From: JANYCG01 sp031386665
GTDB taxonomy: Bacteria > Pseudomonadota > Gammaproteobacteria > Burkholderiales > Burkholderiaceae_C
Direction: 5' to 3'
NCBI GenBank assembly: GCA_031386665.1
Contig: JANNCN010000226.1
Coordinates: 1 to 16,776 of the forward strand
Length of the DNA: 16,776 bases
Part shown: piece by piece, positions 1-6,874 of the stretch
Layout of the letters: every line of letters begins with the position of its first letter
How positions within the stretch are numbered: the stretch's first letter is position 1
Translations under genes and position numbers: made by a program
Notes under the pieces: model-generated
Seen by the model: only the letters and a program-made list of their open reading frames with translations
Databases searched by the model: none
Told to the model about the DNA's origin: nothing

Positions 1-1597
1 TCAGCACCGCTTCGAGTTCGCTGATTTGCTGCGCCAGGGCTTGCATTTCAGCCTCTGCCGCTTGGGGAAAGCTCTGCGTCCAGGCCATCGAGTGGTGCGG
101 CGTGGACAGCACGAACGGCACGCCCGAGCGCCCTCCGCCAAAGCCAAAGCCGCCGCCCGCCCCACCTAGGCCACCGAAGATGCCGGGGTTGATCACCGGC
201 CCCTGACCTGGCGGGTTGAACTGGTCATTGCCAAAGCCAGTGGCCACGTCTTGCGGCGGGGGTTTGTCGAACACGGGGGATTTGACGTCATCTCGAAACT
301 TCAGGGTCACGGGTGGGCCGTCGTCGCGGAACTTGATGGACGGCGGCGCGTCATCCCGAAACTTGAGCGTGGTGGGCACATCGTCCCGGAATTTCAGGGT
401 CACGGGTGGGCCGTCATCGCGGAACTTGATCGTCGGTGGAATGTCATCACGAAACTTCAGCGTGATGGGAGGGCCGTCTTCACGGAACTTGATCGTGCCA
501 ACGTCGGCTTGCACCCCTGTGCCCACATCGTCGTTGAATTTCAGGGTGATGGGCGGGCCGTCTTCCTGGAACTTGAGCGTTCCAAAATCGGATTGAGCCA
601 GCGTGGCCGCGTCAATGTTTGCCAGGGTGTCCAGCCCCGGCCCAGTGCCAAAGACTTGCGAGCCAATGCTGGCGCGGTCGCCGTCCAGGCAGGCTTGCAT
701 GCGCTCAACCTGGCCCGTGGTGAACATGAACATGGTGTCGTCATCCACGTAGTCCATGTAGTTCATGAACATGTCGCCGTTGGGGCCGTTGTTGCAGCTG
801 ACGTGCGGAAAGGTCGGTTTGCTGGGGTTTGAGTTGCCTTGGTTCGGGGTGTCGAGGATGAAGTCATCGCCATTGCAGCCACCACCGTCGTCACCCCAAA
901 TGTGGCGCAGGTTCAGCCAGTGGCCAATTTCATGGGTGGCAGTGCGGCCCAGGTTAAAGGGCGATGCGGCGCTGCCCACGGTGCCAAACGCGCTGTGCAA
1001 AATCACCACGCCGTCGGTGGCGGCAGCACCACCCGGAAACTGGGCGTAGCCCAACAGGCTGTTGCCCAGTTGGCAAACCCAGATGTTGAGGTATTTGTCG
1101 CGCGGCCAGGCGTTTGCGCCACCGGTGGCAGTGGACTTCATGCTGTCATCGCTGGGAAAGCTGTTGTTGGCCGTGGCCACCCGCACGATGCCGGTGGTGG
1201 CGTTGCCTGCGGGGTCTTTGTCGGCCAAAGCAAACTCAATGCGGGCGTCGGCGGCAAACGGTTTAAAAGGGGCCGGAATCTTGTTCAAGTCACCATTGGT
1301 TTTGCGAAAGTCGCGGTTCAACACGTCAATCTGGCTTTGAATTTGCGCCACCGAGATATTTTGTGCAGCGGTTTTGTGCAGCACATGCACCACCACCGGA
1401 ATGCGAGTAACGCCACCGCGCGCCGTCATGCCACGGCGAAGACGGAATTCAAAATGGTTGTTTTCACTGACGATGCGAAGGCGCGCGTACTCGGGGTCGG
1501 TGCGCATCAAATGCTCATGCATCGGCATGGTGCCGCAGCTTCGCGAGGTGGGCGGCGTGGGCGTGGGGGCAGAAGCGGCAGGCTTGGGGGTTGCCAT
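1..1597 (-). CDS. M43 (pappalysin-like) zinc metalloprotease with KF-repeat tail, partial (C-terminus off the left edge)
   Basis: The frame stays open for 532 codons from the ATG at 1595-1597 to the window edge, so the stop is not seen. A strong AAGGAG sits just upstream of the ATG and supports this start. The zinc site HEIGHWLNLRH spans residues 222-232 (ligands His222, His226, His232; general base Glu223), and a Met-turn MNYMDY follows with Met281; this pair is diagnostic of metzincins and the surrounding sequence fits MEROPS family M43. Cys21, in an RSCGTMP context, matches the place of the cysteine-switch residue of pro-ulilysin, so the first 50-70 residues may be a propeptide. I see no signal peptide, which is odd for a family that is usually secreted. 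Residues 341-438 are tandem KF-centred repeats, followed by a Gly-rich linker and a helical, coiled-coil-like segment. Substrate unknown. The upstream small gene is probably co-transcribed. Confidence 0.88.
   Translation of the reverse strand, partial: MATPKPAASAPTPTPPTSRSCGTMPMHEHLMRTDPEYARLRIVSENNHFEFRLRRGMTARGGVTRIPVVVHVLHKTAAQNISVAQIQSQIDVLNRDFRKTNGDLNKIPAPFKPFAADARIEFALADKDPAGNATTGIVRVATANNSFPSDDSMKSTATGGANAWPRDKYLNIWVCQLGNSLLGYAQFPGGAAATDGVVILHSAFGTVGSAASPFNLGRTATHEIGHWLNLRHIWGDDGGGCNGDDFILDTPNQGNSNPSKPTFPHVSCNNGPNGDMFMNYMDYVDDDTMFMFTTGQVERMQACLDGDRASIGSQVFGTGPGLDTLANIDAATLAQSDFGTLKFQEDGPPITLKFNDDVGTGVQADVGTIKFREDGPPITLKFRDDIPPTIKFRDDGPPVTLKFRDDVPTTLKFRDDAPPSIKFRDDGPPVTLKFRDDVKSPVFDKPPPQDVATGFGNDQFNPPGQGPVINPGIFGGLGGAGGGFGFGGGRSGVPFVLSTPHHSMAWTQSFPQAAEAEMQALAQQISELEAVL
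284..577 (-). repeat. Protein-coding tandem repeats (nine KF[RQN][DE]D units) in the metalloprotease tail
   Basis: Nine units of the form [LI]KF[RQN][DE]D follow one another at residues 341-438. Most units alternate between 11 residues (IKFRDDGPPVT type) and 10 residues (LKFRDDVPTT type), giving a super-period of about 21 residues or 63 bp. The second unit is longer (17 residues). Codons differ between units, so the array is not a freshly expanded DNA repeat. The alternating basic, aromatic and acidic pattern could form short beta strands or a binding array; the function is unknown. Confidence 0.9.
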
Positions 1598-1619
1598 GGT
1601 TTTCTCCTTGAGGATGTGC

Positions 1620-1639
1620 TGACGTTCAGTTGAACGTCA
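1620..1639. promoter_or_regulatory. Perfect 9-bp inverted repeat between the small gene and the metalloprotease gene
   Basis: The sequence reads TGACGTTCA-GT-TGAACGTCA, a perfect dyad lying in the 44-bp gap between the stop at 1642 and the metalloprotease start at 1597. There is no T-run after it on the minus strand, so it is not a standard intrinsic terminator. It may be an operator or an mRNA hairpin that sets the relative expression of the two genes. Confidence 0.5.
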
Positions 1640-1641
1640 AA

Positions 1642-1953
1642 TTAACGCCGAAGCAATAAACGGTCACCCTGGAGTTCGGCAATTGCTCCGACTGGATCGC
1701 CTGAACCCTCTACAAAAAGCTGGCCTGTGTTGTCCAAGTGCCAGTGGCTCTCGGTCTTTTGCTGCCGATCGTCTGGCCCCGCGCCAATCAAGCTGGCGCG
1801 CCCGAGCTTGTGCAGCGTGAAACCTTTTCGCCCACCGCGCGTGGGTGGCAACACAGCGCCATCTTTGCGGTAGGTCATGAGGCCGGGCTGGTCTTCTTCA
1901 GCAACCCGCCACCAGGTGCCGAGGTAGCGCGATTCAATTTCGTCTGTGGCCAT
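1642..1953 (-). CDS. Small conserved-looking protein of unknown function, 103 aa, upstream of the metalloprotease
   Basis: I do not recognise a named family. I chose the ATG at 1951-1953, preceded by AGAGGA, over an in-frame ATG 27 codons upstream because the extra residues lack any sensible ribosome-binding context and look non-conserved. The product is soluble and has no signal peptide or membrane helix. It begins with an acidic stretch, then YLGTWWRV, then a LPPTRGGRKGF segment (residues 35-45), and ends in short alternating segments (WHLDNTGQLFVEG, GDRLLLRR). This pattern suggests a small beta-barrel or lipocalin-like fold, which is inference from pattern only. It reads in the same direction as the metalloprotease with a 44-bp gap, so the two are probably co-transcribed, and an inhibitor, chaperone or substrate role is possible. 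Good coding character. Confidence 0.7.
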   Translation of the reverse strand: MATDEIESRYLGTWWRVAEEDQPGLMTYRKDGAVLPPTRGGRKGFTLHKLGRASLIGAGPDDRQQKTESHWHLDNTGQLFVEGSGDPVGAIAELQGDRLLLRR

Positions 1954-2386
1954 GAAAGTCCTCTTTGACACTGAACTCCTGCACTTCTCTTGCACTTCAT
2001 TCACCCGCTGCAAGAGGTCTGGAGTATTGAGCAAATACTAGCTTCGGCGGTTGAATTCCTCAACCGCGAACGTCATCAAGATTGAGGAAAGTCGAGGCCC
2101 CAAAGCGGCGGGTTTGTATCGATTTGTAGAGCTTGCTGTCGCTCTGCGCACGCTCGGCACCGCTTGCAACAAGTCGCTGCAATTTCGACACAAAATGTTG
2201 CATTTCGGTCGACTGATCGCTGCGCGATTGGCAGCGTGAAGGACTGCAAGTGCAGTGGTGAAATCGATGGCCTTAAGGTTCGACTGAACGTCGGCTTGGA
2301 GGCTGAATTGCGCGCACACGAACCCTAAAGCGCAGGCCGTTCTGGGGCAGATCTTCAGGGTGCGGGGATAGCGAACCAGCGCGAGA
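1954..2386. other. 433-bp gap without a convincing gene
   Basis: No feature here is secure. A 47-codon minus-strand frame (2060-2203) and a 62-codon plus-strand frame (2051-2239) overlap each other, and neither has a good ribosome-binding site. The stretch should contain the promoter of the small gene/metalloprotease pair at its left end and the transcription end of the HD-GYP gene at its right end, but I see no clear sigma-70 promoter or intrinsic terminator. Confidence 0.5.
2060..2203 (-). CDS. Doubtful 47-aa open frame in the gap downstream of the HD-GYP gene
   Basis: The frame begins at an ATG (2201-2203) and reads 47 residues to TGA. It starts MQHFVSKLQRLVASGAERA and ends FGASTFLNLDDVRG, which looks more protein-like than the overlapping frames. 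There is no Shine-Dalgarno sequence, no recognisable domain and no partner. It may be a small gene, a remnant of a longer one, or chance. Confidence 0.2.
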   Translation of the reverse strand: MQHFVSKLQRLVASGAERAQSDSKLYKSIQTRRFGASTFLNLDDVRG

Positions 2387-3544
2387 TCAAGGCGCCTCGG
2401 CAATGGCGTTGGCCATGTATTCGATCTTCTTTTGCATTTGGCTGTCGGAATCTTGAAAACGCTGTGCAATGGCGTGAAACTCATCTTGAATTTCAATGAA
2501 GGCGTCCACCATGTCAGGGTCGAAATGCGCACCCCGGCCCTGAAAAATGATTTGCACCGCGCGGTCGTGCGGCACGGGGTCTTTGTAAACGCGACGGCTG
2601 ATCAGTGCGTCGTAAACGTCAGCCACGGCCATCAACCGCGCCGACACAGGAATCGCATCACCCTTGAGACCTTGCGGGTAGCCGCTGCCATCCCACTTTT
2701 CCTGGTGCGACAAGGTGATCTCTTTGGCGGTGCGCAAAAACGGCACTTCGAAGCCCAGAGCCTTTTCAGCTTGTTCAATCGCGTCAAAGCCCAAGGTGGT
2801 GTGGGTTTTCATCAGCTCAAACTCTTCGAACGTCAGCTTCGACGGCTTGAGCAAAATACGATCAGGAATACCGACCTTGCCGATGTCATGCAGCGGCGCT
2901 GATTTGAACAAAATGTCGATGACTTGCGCTGTCAAGTCCGACGAAAACCGGGCGTGGCTGCACAGCGCCTGGGCCAACGCTTTGACATAATTTTGCGTGC
3001 GCCGTATGTGGTTACCAGTGTCAGAGTCGCGGGTTTCGCCCAGCGACGTCATGGCCAAAATCGTGACGTCCTGAACGATGGACAACTCGCGCGTGCGCCG
3101 CGCGACCTCTTGCTCAAGGTAGCCATTTTGGTCGCGCAACATATCGGCGCTGGCCTTGAGCGCCAATTGGGTTGCCACCCGCGCCAAAAAAATGGCCGGA
3201 CTGATGGGCTTGGTGATGTAGTCAACGGCGCCCAGGCTCAAGCCTTTTTCTTCATCGGCAGTGTCAGAACGGGCGGTTAAAAAAATCACTGGAATGGCGC
3301 TTGTGGGGAGGTCGGCTTTGAGCTGAGTGCAAACCTCGTAACCGTCCATGTCGGCCATCATGACATCCAGCAAAATCAGGTCGGGCGGCTGGGCCGAGCG
3401 GGCGACTTTCAGGCCAGCAGCCCCTGAATCGGCAACCTTGACGCGGTAAAGGACCTTGAGCAAGCCGCTCATCAAGGTCAGGTTGTCTGGCGAATCGTCA
3501 ATGACAAGTACCGTGGCCTTGCTGGCGGTGTGCGTTTGGGTCAT
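2387..3544 (-). CDS. Response regulator with HD-GYP domain (cyclic di-GMP phosphodiesterase)
   Basis: The 385-aa product has an N-terminal receiver domain (about residues 10-125) with acidic Asp16/Asp17, phospho-acceptor Asp60 in LILLDVMM, Thr90 and Lys112. A short helical linker follows, then an HD-GYP domain (about 155-365). The HD pair is His219-Asp220 in SAPLHDIGKVGIPDR, and the GYP signature is at 288-290 in HQEKWDGSGYP. Proteins of this build hydrolyse cyclic di-GMP when the receiver is phosphorylated and control motility, biofilm or virulence; all the expected metal and signature residues appear present. No histidine kinase gene is adjacent, so the input is not known. The start at 3542-3544 has only a weak ribosome-binding site but gives a full receiver domain. 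The gene lies 188 bp downstream of parB in the same direction and is probably a separate unit. Confidence 0.93.
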   Translation of the reverse strand: MTQTHTASKATVLVIDDSPDNLTLMSGLLKVLYRVKVADSGAAGLKVARSAQPPDLILLDVMMADMDGYEVCTQLKADLPTSAIPVIFLTARSDTADEEKGLSLGAVDYITKPISPAIFLARVATQLALKASADMLRDQNGYLEQEVARRTRELSIVQDVTILAMTSLGETRDSDTGNHIRRTQNYVKALAQALCSHARFSSDLTAQVIDILFKSAPLHDIGKVGIPDRILLKPSKLTFEEFELMKTHTTLGFDAIEQAEKALGFEVPFLRTAKEITLSHQEKWDGSGYPQGLKGDAIPVSARLMAVADVYDALISRRVYKDPVPHDRAVQIIFQGRGAHFDPDMVDAFIEIQDEFHAIAQRFQDSDSQMQKKIEYMANAIAEAP

Positions 3545-3732
3545 GGTCGGCAGTCAAGCAGGTGGAGAATGTCGTCAGGAAGAAGCGTCGAATCCGGCCA
3601 TTCTGTCATGTAATACAGCCAATCAGGTGGTCAAATTCACGCTTTGGGCAACCCTGAGAGGACTACCCTCTAAAGCGCAGATCACTCGCCGACAACCCGC
3701 AACTGTTCATCGCCAGCGACATCAGCACGAAG

Positions 3733-4686
3733 CTAGCGACTGGCGGACTGCGTCAAACGGTCAATCAGCCCGTTCAGCTCATCAAGCGACCCGAATTGAA
3801 TGGTCATCTCACCCACTTCCTCAAAGCGCCCGGCTCGCTTCACGCGCTTTTTAATCCGCACGTCAACTTGCGCAGCCAGCAGATCCGACAGCTCTTCTTC
3901 CACCCGTTTCAAGTCACGCGATTTCTCTTTTTTCGGTTTCGTTGAATTGGGTGACGCAGTCAGGGCAAATTCGGCACTGAGCTTTTTGACCAAACTTTCA
4001 GCCTCGCGCACCGACATTTTTTTGGCGGCAATTTGGGCGGCTGCGGTGATTTGGGTCGCCCGATCCAGTGCCAGCAAAGCCCGGGCGTGGCCCATGTCAA
4101 TGTCGCCCGCCATCAGCATGGTTTGCACCGGGTCGGCCAAATTCAGCAAACGAAGCAAGTTGCTGGCGGCACTGCGCGAGCGTCCGACGGCTTGGGCCGC
4201 TTGTTCGTGGGTGAGCCCAAACTCTCTGACCAAGCGTTGCAGCCCCTGCGCCTCTTCTAGCGGGTTGAGGTCTTCGCGCTGAATGTTTTCGATCAGGCCC
4301 ATGGCCGCAGCGGCATCGTCGGGCACATCGCGCACCAACACGGGCACGCTGTCCAACCCGGCTAGCTTGGCGGCTCGAAACCGCCGCTCGCCAGCAATGA
4401 TCTCGTACTTGCCCACGTTGGCGCCAGTCTTGTCGCCGTTAAGCAACAAGCGCACCAAAATTGGCTGCATGATGCCTTGGGCTTTGATGCTCTCGGCCAG
4501 CTCGTACAGCGCGCCCTCGTCCATGCGCGTGCGCGGCTGGTACTGACCGGGCACCATGTCGGCAAGCAGCAGCGACGCTGGCAAACCCGGCCCGCCCTGC
4601 CCGTTTTGCAGGGCAGAATCGTCAACCGTAGGGCCTAACAAGGCTTCCAGGCCGCGGCCCAAACCTTTGAGTCGTTTTGTTGCCAT
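3733..4686 (-). CDS. parB: Chromosome-partitioning protein ParB (parS-binding CTPase clamp)
   Basis: The 317-aa product loads at parS sites, spreads as a CTP-dependent sliding clamp and works with ParA to segregate the replication origin region. The start is the ATG at 4684-4686, giving the typical N-terminus MATKRLKGLGRGLEALLG; a frame extending 43 codons further is not family-like. The CTP-binding/nuclease-fold domain carries GERRFRAAKLAG (residues 99-110) and ENIQRE (133-138). The helix-turn-helix spans about 157-181 (GLTHEQAAQAVGRSRSAASN). The C-terminal part ends in a hydrophobic dimerisation segment. It is the last gene of the co-directional mnmG-rsmG-lysE-parA-hydrolase-parB cluster, 23 bp after the hydrolase stop. 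Candidate target sites are inside mnmG and rsmG of the same cluster. Confidence 0.97.
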   Translation of the reverse strand: MATKRLKGLGRGLEALLGPTVDDSALQNGQGGPGLPASLLLADMVPGQYQPRTRMDEGALYELAESIKAQGIMQPILVRLLLNGDKTGANVGKYEIIAGERRFRAAKLAGLDSVPVLVRDVPDDAAAAMGLIENIQREDLNPLEEAQGLQRLVREFGLTHEQAAQAVGRSRSAASNLLRLLNLADPVQTMLMAGDIDMGHARALLALDRATQITAAAQIAAKKMSVREAESLVKKLSAEFALTASPNSTKPKKEKSRDLKRVEEELSDLLAAQVDVRIKKRVKRAGRFEEVGEMTIQFGSLDELNGLIDRLTQSASR

Positions 4687-4709
4687 GGGGTGCTTACTTT
4701 CTCTATTTT

Positions 4710-5261
4710 CTAAATTGAATCGTTTCGCAGTGCTGCCAGCAGACCCTGGCCTTGCGACCAATCGTCCAAGCCGGACTCGCCATTGATATGCCCCAATGGC
4801 CCTGCTTCTACGCATTGCGCACCCCAGGCCTTCGCCATGGCGCGGCCTGCTTCAAGACTTGCAAAAGGGTCGGTGCTGGAGACAACGCAGATCGAGGGCA
4901 TTGGCAATGTGTTCAACACCGGCTTGCGCCAACTGTGCAACTGCGCGGGAAAGTCGGCGCGTTGGGCATCAGGCGGTGCCACCAACAGCGCGCCTTGCAC
5001 GCGGCGGACGCGTTGCGATACGGCGCTCCAGGCGGCCACCAAATGGCAACCCAGACTGTGCGCCACCAAAACAAGGGGCTGATAGGGTGCCTGCGCCAGC
5101 ACCACGTCTTCAAGCCGAGTGACCCAGTCGCCACGCAAGGGCTGCTGCCAGTCGTGCTGAACAACACGCTCGTGCCCCAACGCCGCTTGCCACCGGCTTT
5201 GCCAGTGGCTGGGGCCAGAGTCGAGCCAACCGGGAAGGAGGAGAATTTTGGCGGCGATCAT
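4710..5261 (-). CDS. RBBP9/YdeN-family alpha/beta serine hydrolase
   Basis: The 183-aa product is a small cytosolic alpha/beta hydrolase. The N-terminus has ILLLPGWLDSGPSHWQ, the usual opening of the RBBP9/YdeN family. The nucleophile is Ser69 in VAHSLG, the acid Asp131 in SSTDPFAS and the base His158 in LGHING, spaced as in RBBP9. Natural substrates are unknown for bacterial members. It sits between parA and parB in the same direction, 23 bp before parB, so it may be co-expressed with partitioning genes although no partitioning role is known. The start at 5259-5261 lacks a clear Shine-Dalgarno sequence but gives the family N-terminus. The 116-bp gap upstream, toward parA, holds a dispersed repeat copy. 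Confidence 0.9.
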   Translation of the reverse strand: MIAAKILLLPGWLDSGPSHWQSRWQAALGHERVVQHDWQQPLRGDWVTRLEDVVLAQAPYQPLVLVAHSLGCHLVAAWSAVSQRVRRVQGALLVAPPDAQRADFPAQLHSWRKPVLNTLPMPSICVVSSTDPFASLEAGRAMAKAWGAQCVEAGPLGHINGESGLDDWSQGQGLLAALRNDSI

Positions 5262-5300
5262 GAACTGGGGATTGCCAGGTTTGATGGCAATCGTTCAAAT

Positions 5301-5350
5301 TTGCTATAAATAATATAGCTACTAAGGCTTAGTTTACGGGAGCTAGAGGC
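5301..5350 (+). repeat. Dispersed intergenic repeat, copy 1 (parA-hydrolase gap)
   Basis: An AT-rich element runs from GCTATA at 5303 to GCTAGAG ending at 5348, 46 nt. It opens with a perfect hairpin GCTATA-AATAA-TATAGC and ends CGGGAGCTAGAG. Two further copies in this window have the same length and order of parts. It interrupts the parA-hydrolase-parB cluster. Confidence 0.8.
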
Positions 5351-5377
5351 AAAAATTGGCATAAAAGTGATCGACCA

Positions 5378-6163
5378 CTACATTTTGGCGATTCGGGCGA
5401 CCATTTCTACTGCAAATGTGGTAAATGCGACGGCTCCCTTGCTTGACGGATCAAACGCCACTCCAGGCAGGCCGTAGCTGGGGGCTTCTGCCAGACGCAC
5501 ATTGCGCGGAATGACGGTGTCAAAAACTTTGTCACCAAAATGGGTTTTCAACTGCTCGCTGACTTGCTGTTGCAAGGTGATGCGGGGGTCGAACATCACC
5601 CGCAGCAGCCCGATGATTGCCAAATCTTTGTTCAGATTGGCATGGACTTGCTTGATGGTGTTCACCAAGTCGGTCAAGCCTTCCAGGGCAAAGTATTCGC
5701 ACTGCATGGGCACAATGACGCCGTGCGCGCAGCACAGGCCATTGAGCGTGAGCATGGACAGCGAGGGCGGGCAGTCGATCAAAATGAAGTCGTAGTCAGC
5801 GGCTACTTCGGCCAGCGCGGTTTTCAAACGCTTTTCTCGCCGCTCGACTTCAACCAGCTCTACCTCAGCACCCGCCAACTCGCGGTTGGCACCCAAAATG
5901 TCGTAACTGCAGCCCGCTTCAATCAGCTTGTCGCTTTGGACCCTGGCTTGGGCAACGCTAGACGACTCCAGCAAGACGTCATACACCGAGTATTTGAGTG
6001 TGCGCTTGTCTACGCCCGAACCCATGGTGGCATTGCCTTGGGGGTCTAGGTCCACCAACAGCACCCGTTGCCCAATTTTGGACAAGCCAGCAGCCAGGTT
6101 CACTGCCGTTGTGGTTTTGCCAACACCACCTTTTTGGTTGGCTATGCAGAAGATTTTGGTCAT
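5378..6163 (-). CDS. parA: Chromosome-partitioning ATPase ParA (Soj type)
   Basis: The 261-aa product is a MinD/ParA-superfamily ATPase that binds DNA non-specifically as an ATP dimer; its hydrolysis is triggered by ParB bound at parS and moves origins apart. The deviant Walker A motif KGGVGKTT is at residues 11-18, the Asp pair of LLVDLDPQGN includes Asp38 and Asp40, and the Walker B-type segment FILIDCPPSL follows. The length is that of short chromosomal Soj-type proteins without an N-terminal helix-turn-helix. The start codon overlaps the exporter stop (ATGA at 6160-6163), indicating translational coupling. The downstream gap to the hydrolase gene holds a dispersed repeat. Confidence 0.97.
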   Translation of the reverse strand: MTKIFCIANQKGGVGKTTTAVNLAAGLSKIGQRVLLVDLDPQGNATMGSGVDKRTLKYSVYDVLLESSSVAQARVQSDKLIEAGCSYDILGANRELAGAEVELVEVERREKRLKTALAEVAADYDFILIDCPPSLSMLTLNGLCCAHGVIVPMQCEYFALEGLTDLVNTIKQVHANLNKDLAIIGLLRVMFDPRITLQQQVSEQLKTHFGDKVFDTVIPRNVRLAEAPSYGLPGVAFDPSSKGAVAFTTFAVEMVARIAKM

Positions 6164-6774
6164 TTTGAAATGGCCAGCTTGATGCCAAAACCGACAAGGA
6201 AAAGCCCTGCGATTTTTTCAAGGGCGCGGCCCAAAACTGGGTTGGCTCGAAAGCGGTTAGCCAAAAAATGCGTCAGCATGACGGAAGTGGAGCAGTACAG
6301 AACTGCCAATGCGCTGCTGGTAAGGGTCAGCGCAAGGTAGGTTTTGAGCCCCAGGTTGGTTGCCGGGTCGATGAACAGAGGGAAAAATGCCATGTAAAAA
6401 ACAATGGCCTTTGGGTTGAGCAGCGTGATGATGAGTGACTGCCTGAAATAGTGGCTTGGCTTCATCGTCAAAATTGGCGCGTCTCCCGGCTTGGCCAAAA
6501 GCATTTTGATCCCAAGCCAGGCAAGGTATGCGGCGCCCAACCATTGCACCGCCGTGAACGCTTGCGGGTAGGCGGCCATGACTGCAGCCATACCTGCAAG
6601 TGCCAGCCACATCAAAATCTGATCGCCGGCCAGCAACCCCAAGACGCACGCTAAGCCGCCGCGAATACCGCCTTGCGTTGTCGAAGTGATCAGCGCCAAA
6701 TTGCCGGGGCCGGGCACCAACAGAAAAAGCAGGATGGTGACTATGTAGGTGCCGTAATCTGTGATGCCAAACAT
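6160..6774 (-). CDS. LysE/RhtB-family amino-acid exporter
   Basis: The 204-aa inner-membrane protein has about six hydrophobic segments and the family signature LVPGPGNLALI near residues 19-29, with LLNPKAIVFYMAFFP in the middle. Members export amino acids such as lysine, threonine or homoserine using the proton-motive force; the substrate cannot be told from the sequence. Its stop overlaps the parA start by 4 bp, so the two are translationally coupled, which is an unexpected pairing functionally but I recall it in related genomes. The start has no strong Shine-Dalgarno sequence and lies 100 bp after rsmG. Confidence 0.93.
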   Translation of the reverse strand: MFGITDYGTYIVTILLFLLVPGPGNLALITSTTQGGIRGGLACVLGLLAGDQILMWLALAGMAAVMAAYPQAFTAVQWLGAAYLAWLGIKMLLAKPGDAPILTMKPSHYFRQSLIITLLNPKAIVFYMAFFPLFIDPATNLGLKTYLALTLTSSALAVLYCSTSVMLTHFLANRFRANPVLGRALEKIAGLFLVGFGIKLAISK

Positions 6775-6874
6775 GTTTGAAGGAAGCGTTTTGAGGCAAA
6801 TGCCGCGTTAAATTGAAAAACTGTGCCGTGACGTTGCGGTGAGTTTACGGCATGCTGGCTTGATGCCCAGCAAA

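Noticed and set aside
251..1633. Long plus-strand open frames (251-832, 839-1633) opposite the metalloprotease
   Set aside because: They are antisense shadows of a GC-rich gene with a clear zinc site and ribosome-binding site on the other strand; their translations have no domain and are biased in composition.
2038..2532. 164-codon minus-strand frame overlapping the end of the HD-GYP gene
   Set aside because: It overlaps the HD-GYP coding end in another frame, has no ribosome-binding site and shows no domain.
3640..3677. Nested inverted repeats (CGCTTT/AAAGCG and AGAGG/CCTCT) downstream of parB considered as a terminator
   Set aside because: Short stems with long or irregular loops and no T-run on the minus strand; not convincing as an intrinsic terminator.
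4752..5309. 185-codon plus-strand frame over the hydrolase gene
   Set aside because: Antisense to a well-supported alpha/beta hydrolase with a full catalytic triad.
5413..5426. 14-bp match CAAATGTGGTAAAT between the parA 3' end and the palindrome at 11561-11586
   Set aside because: About one such match is expected by chance in a window of this size, and the parA copy has no second arm.
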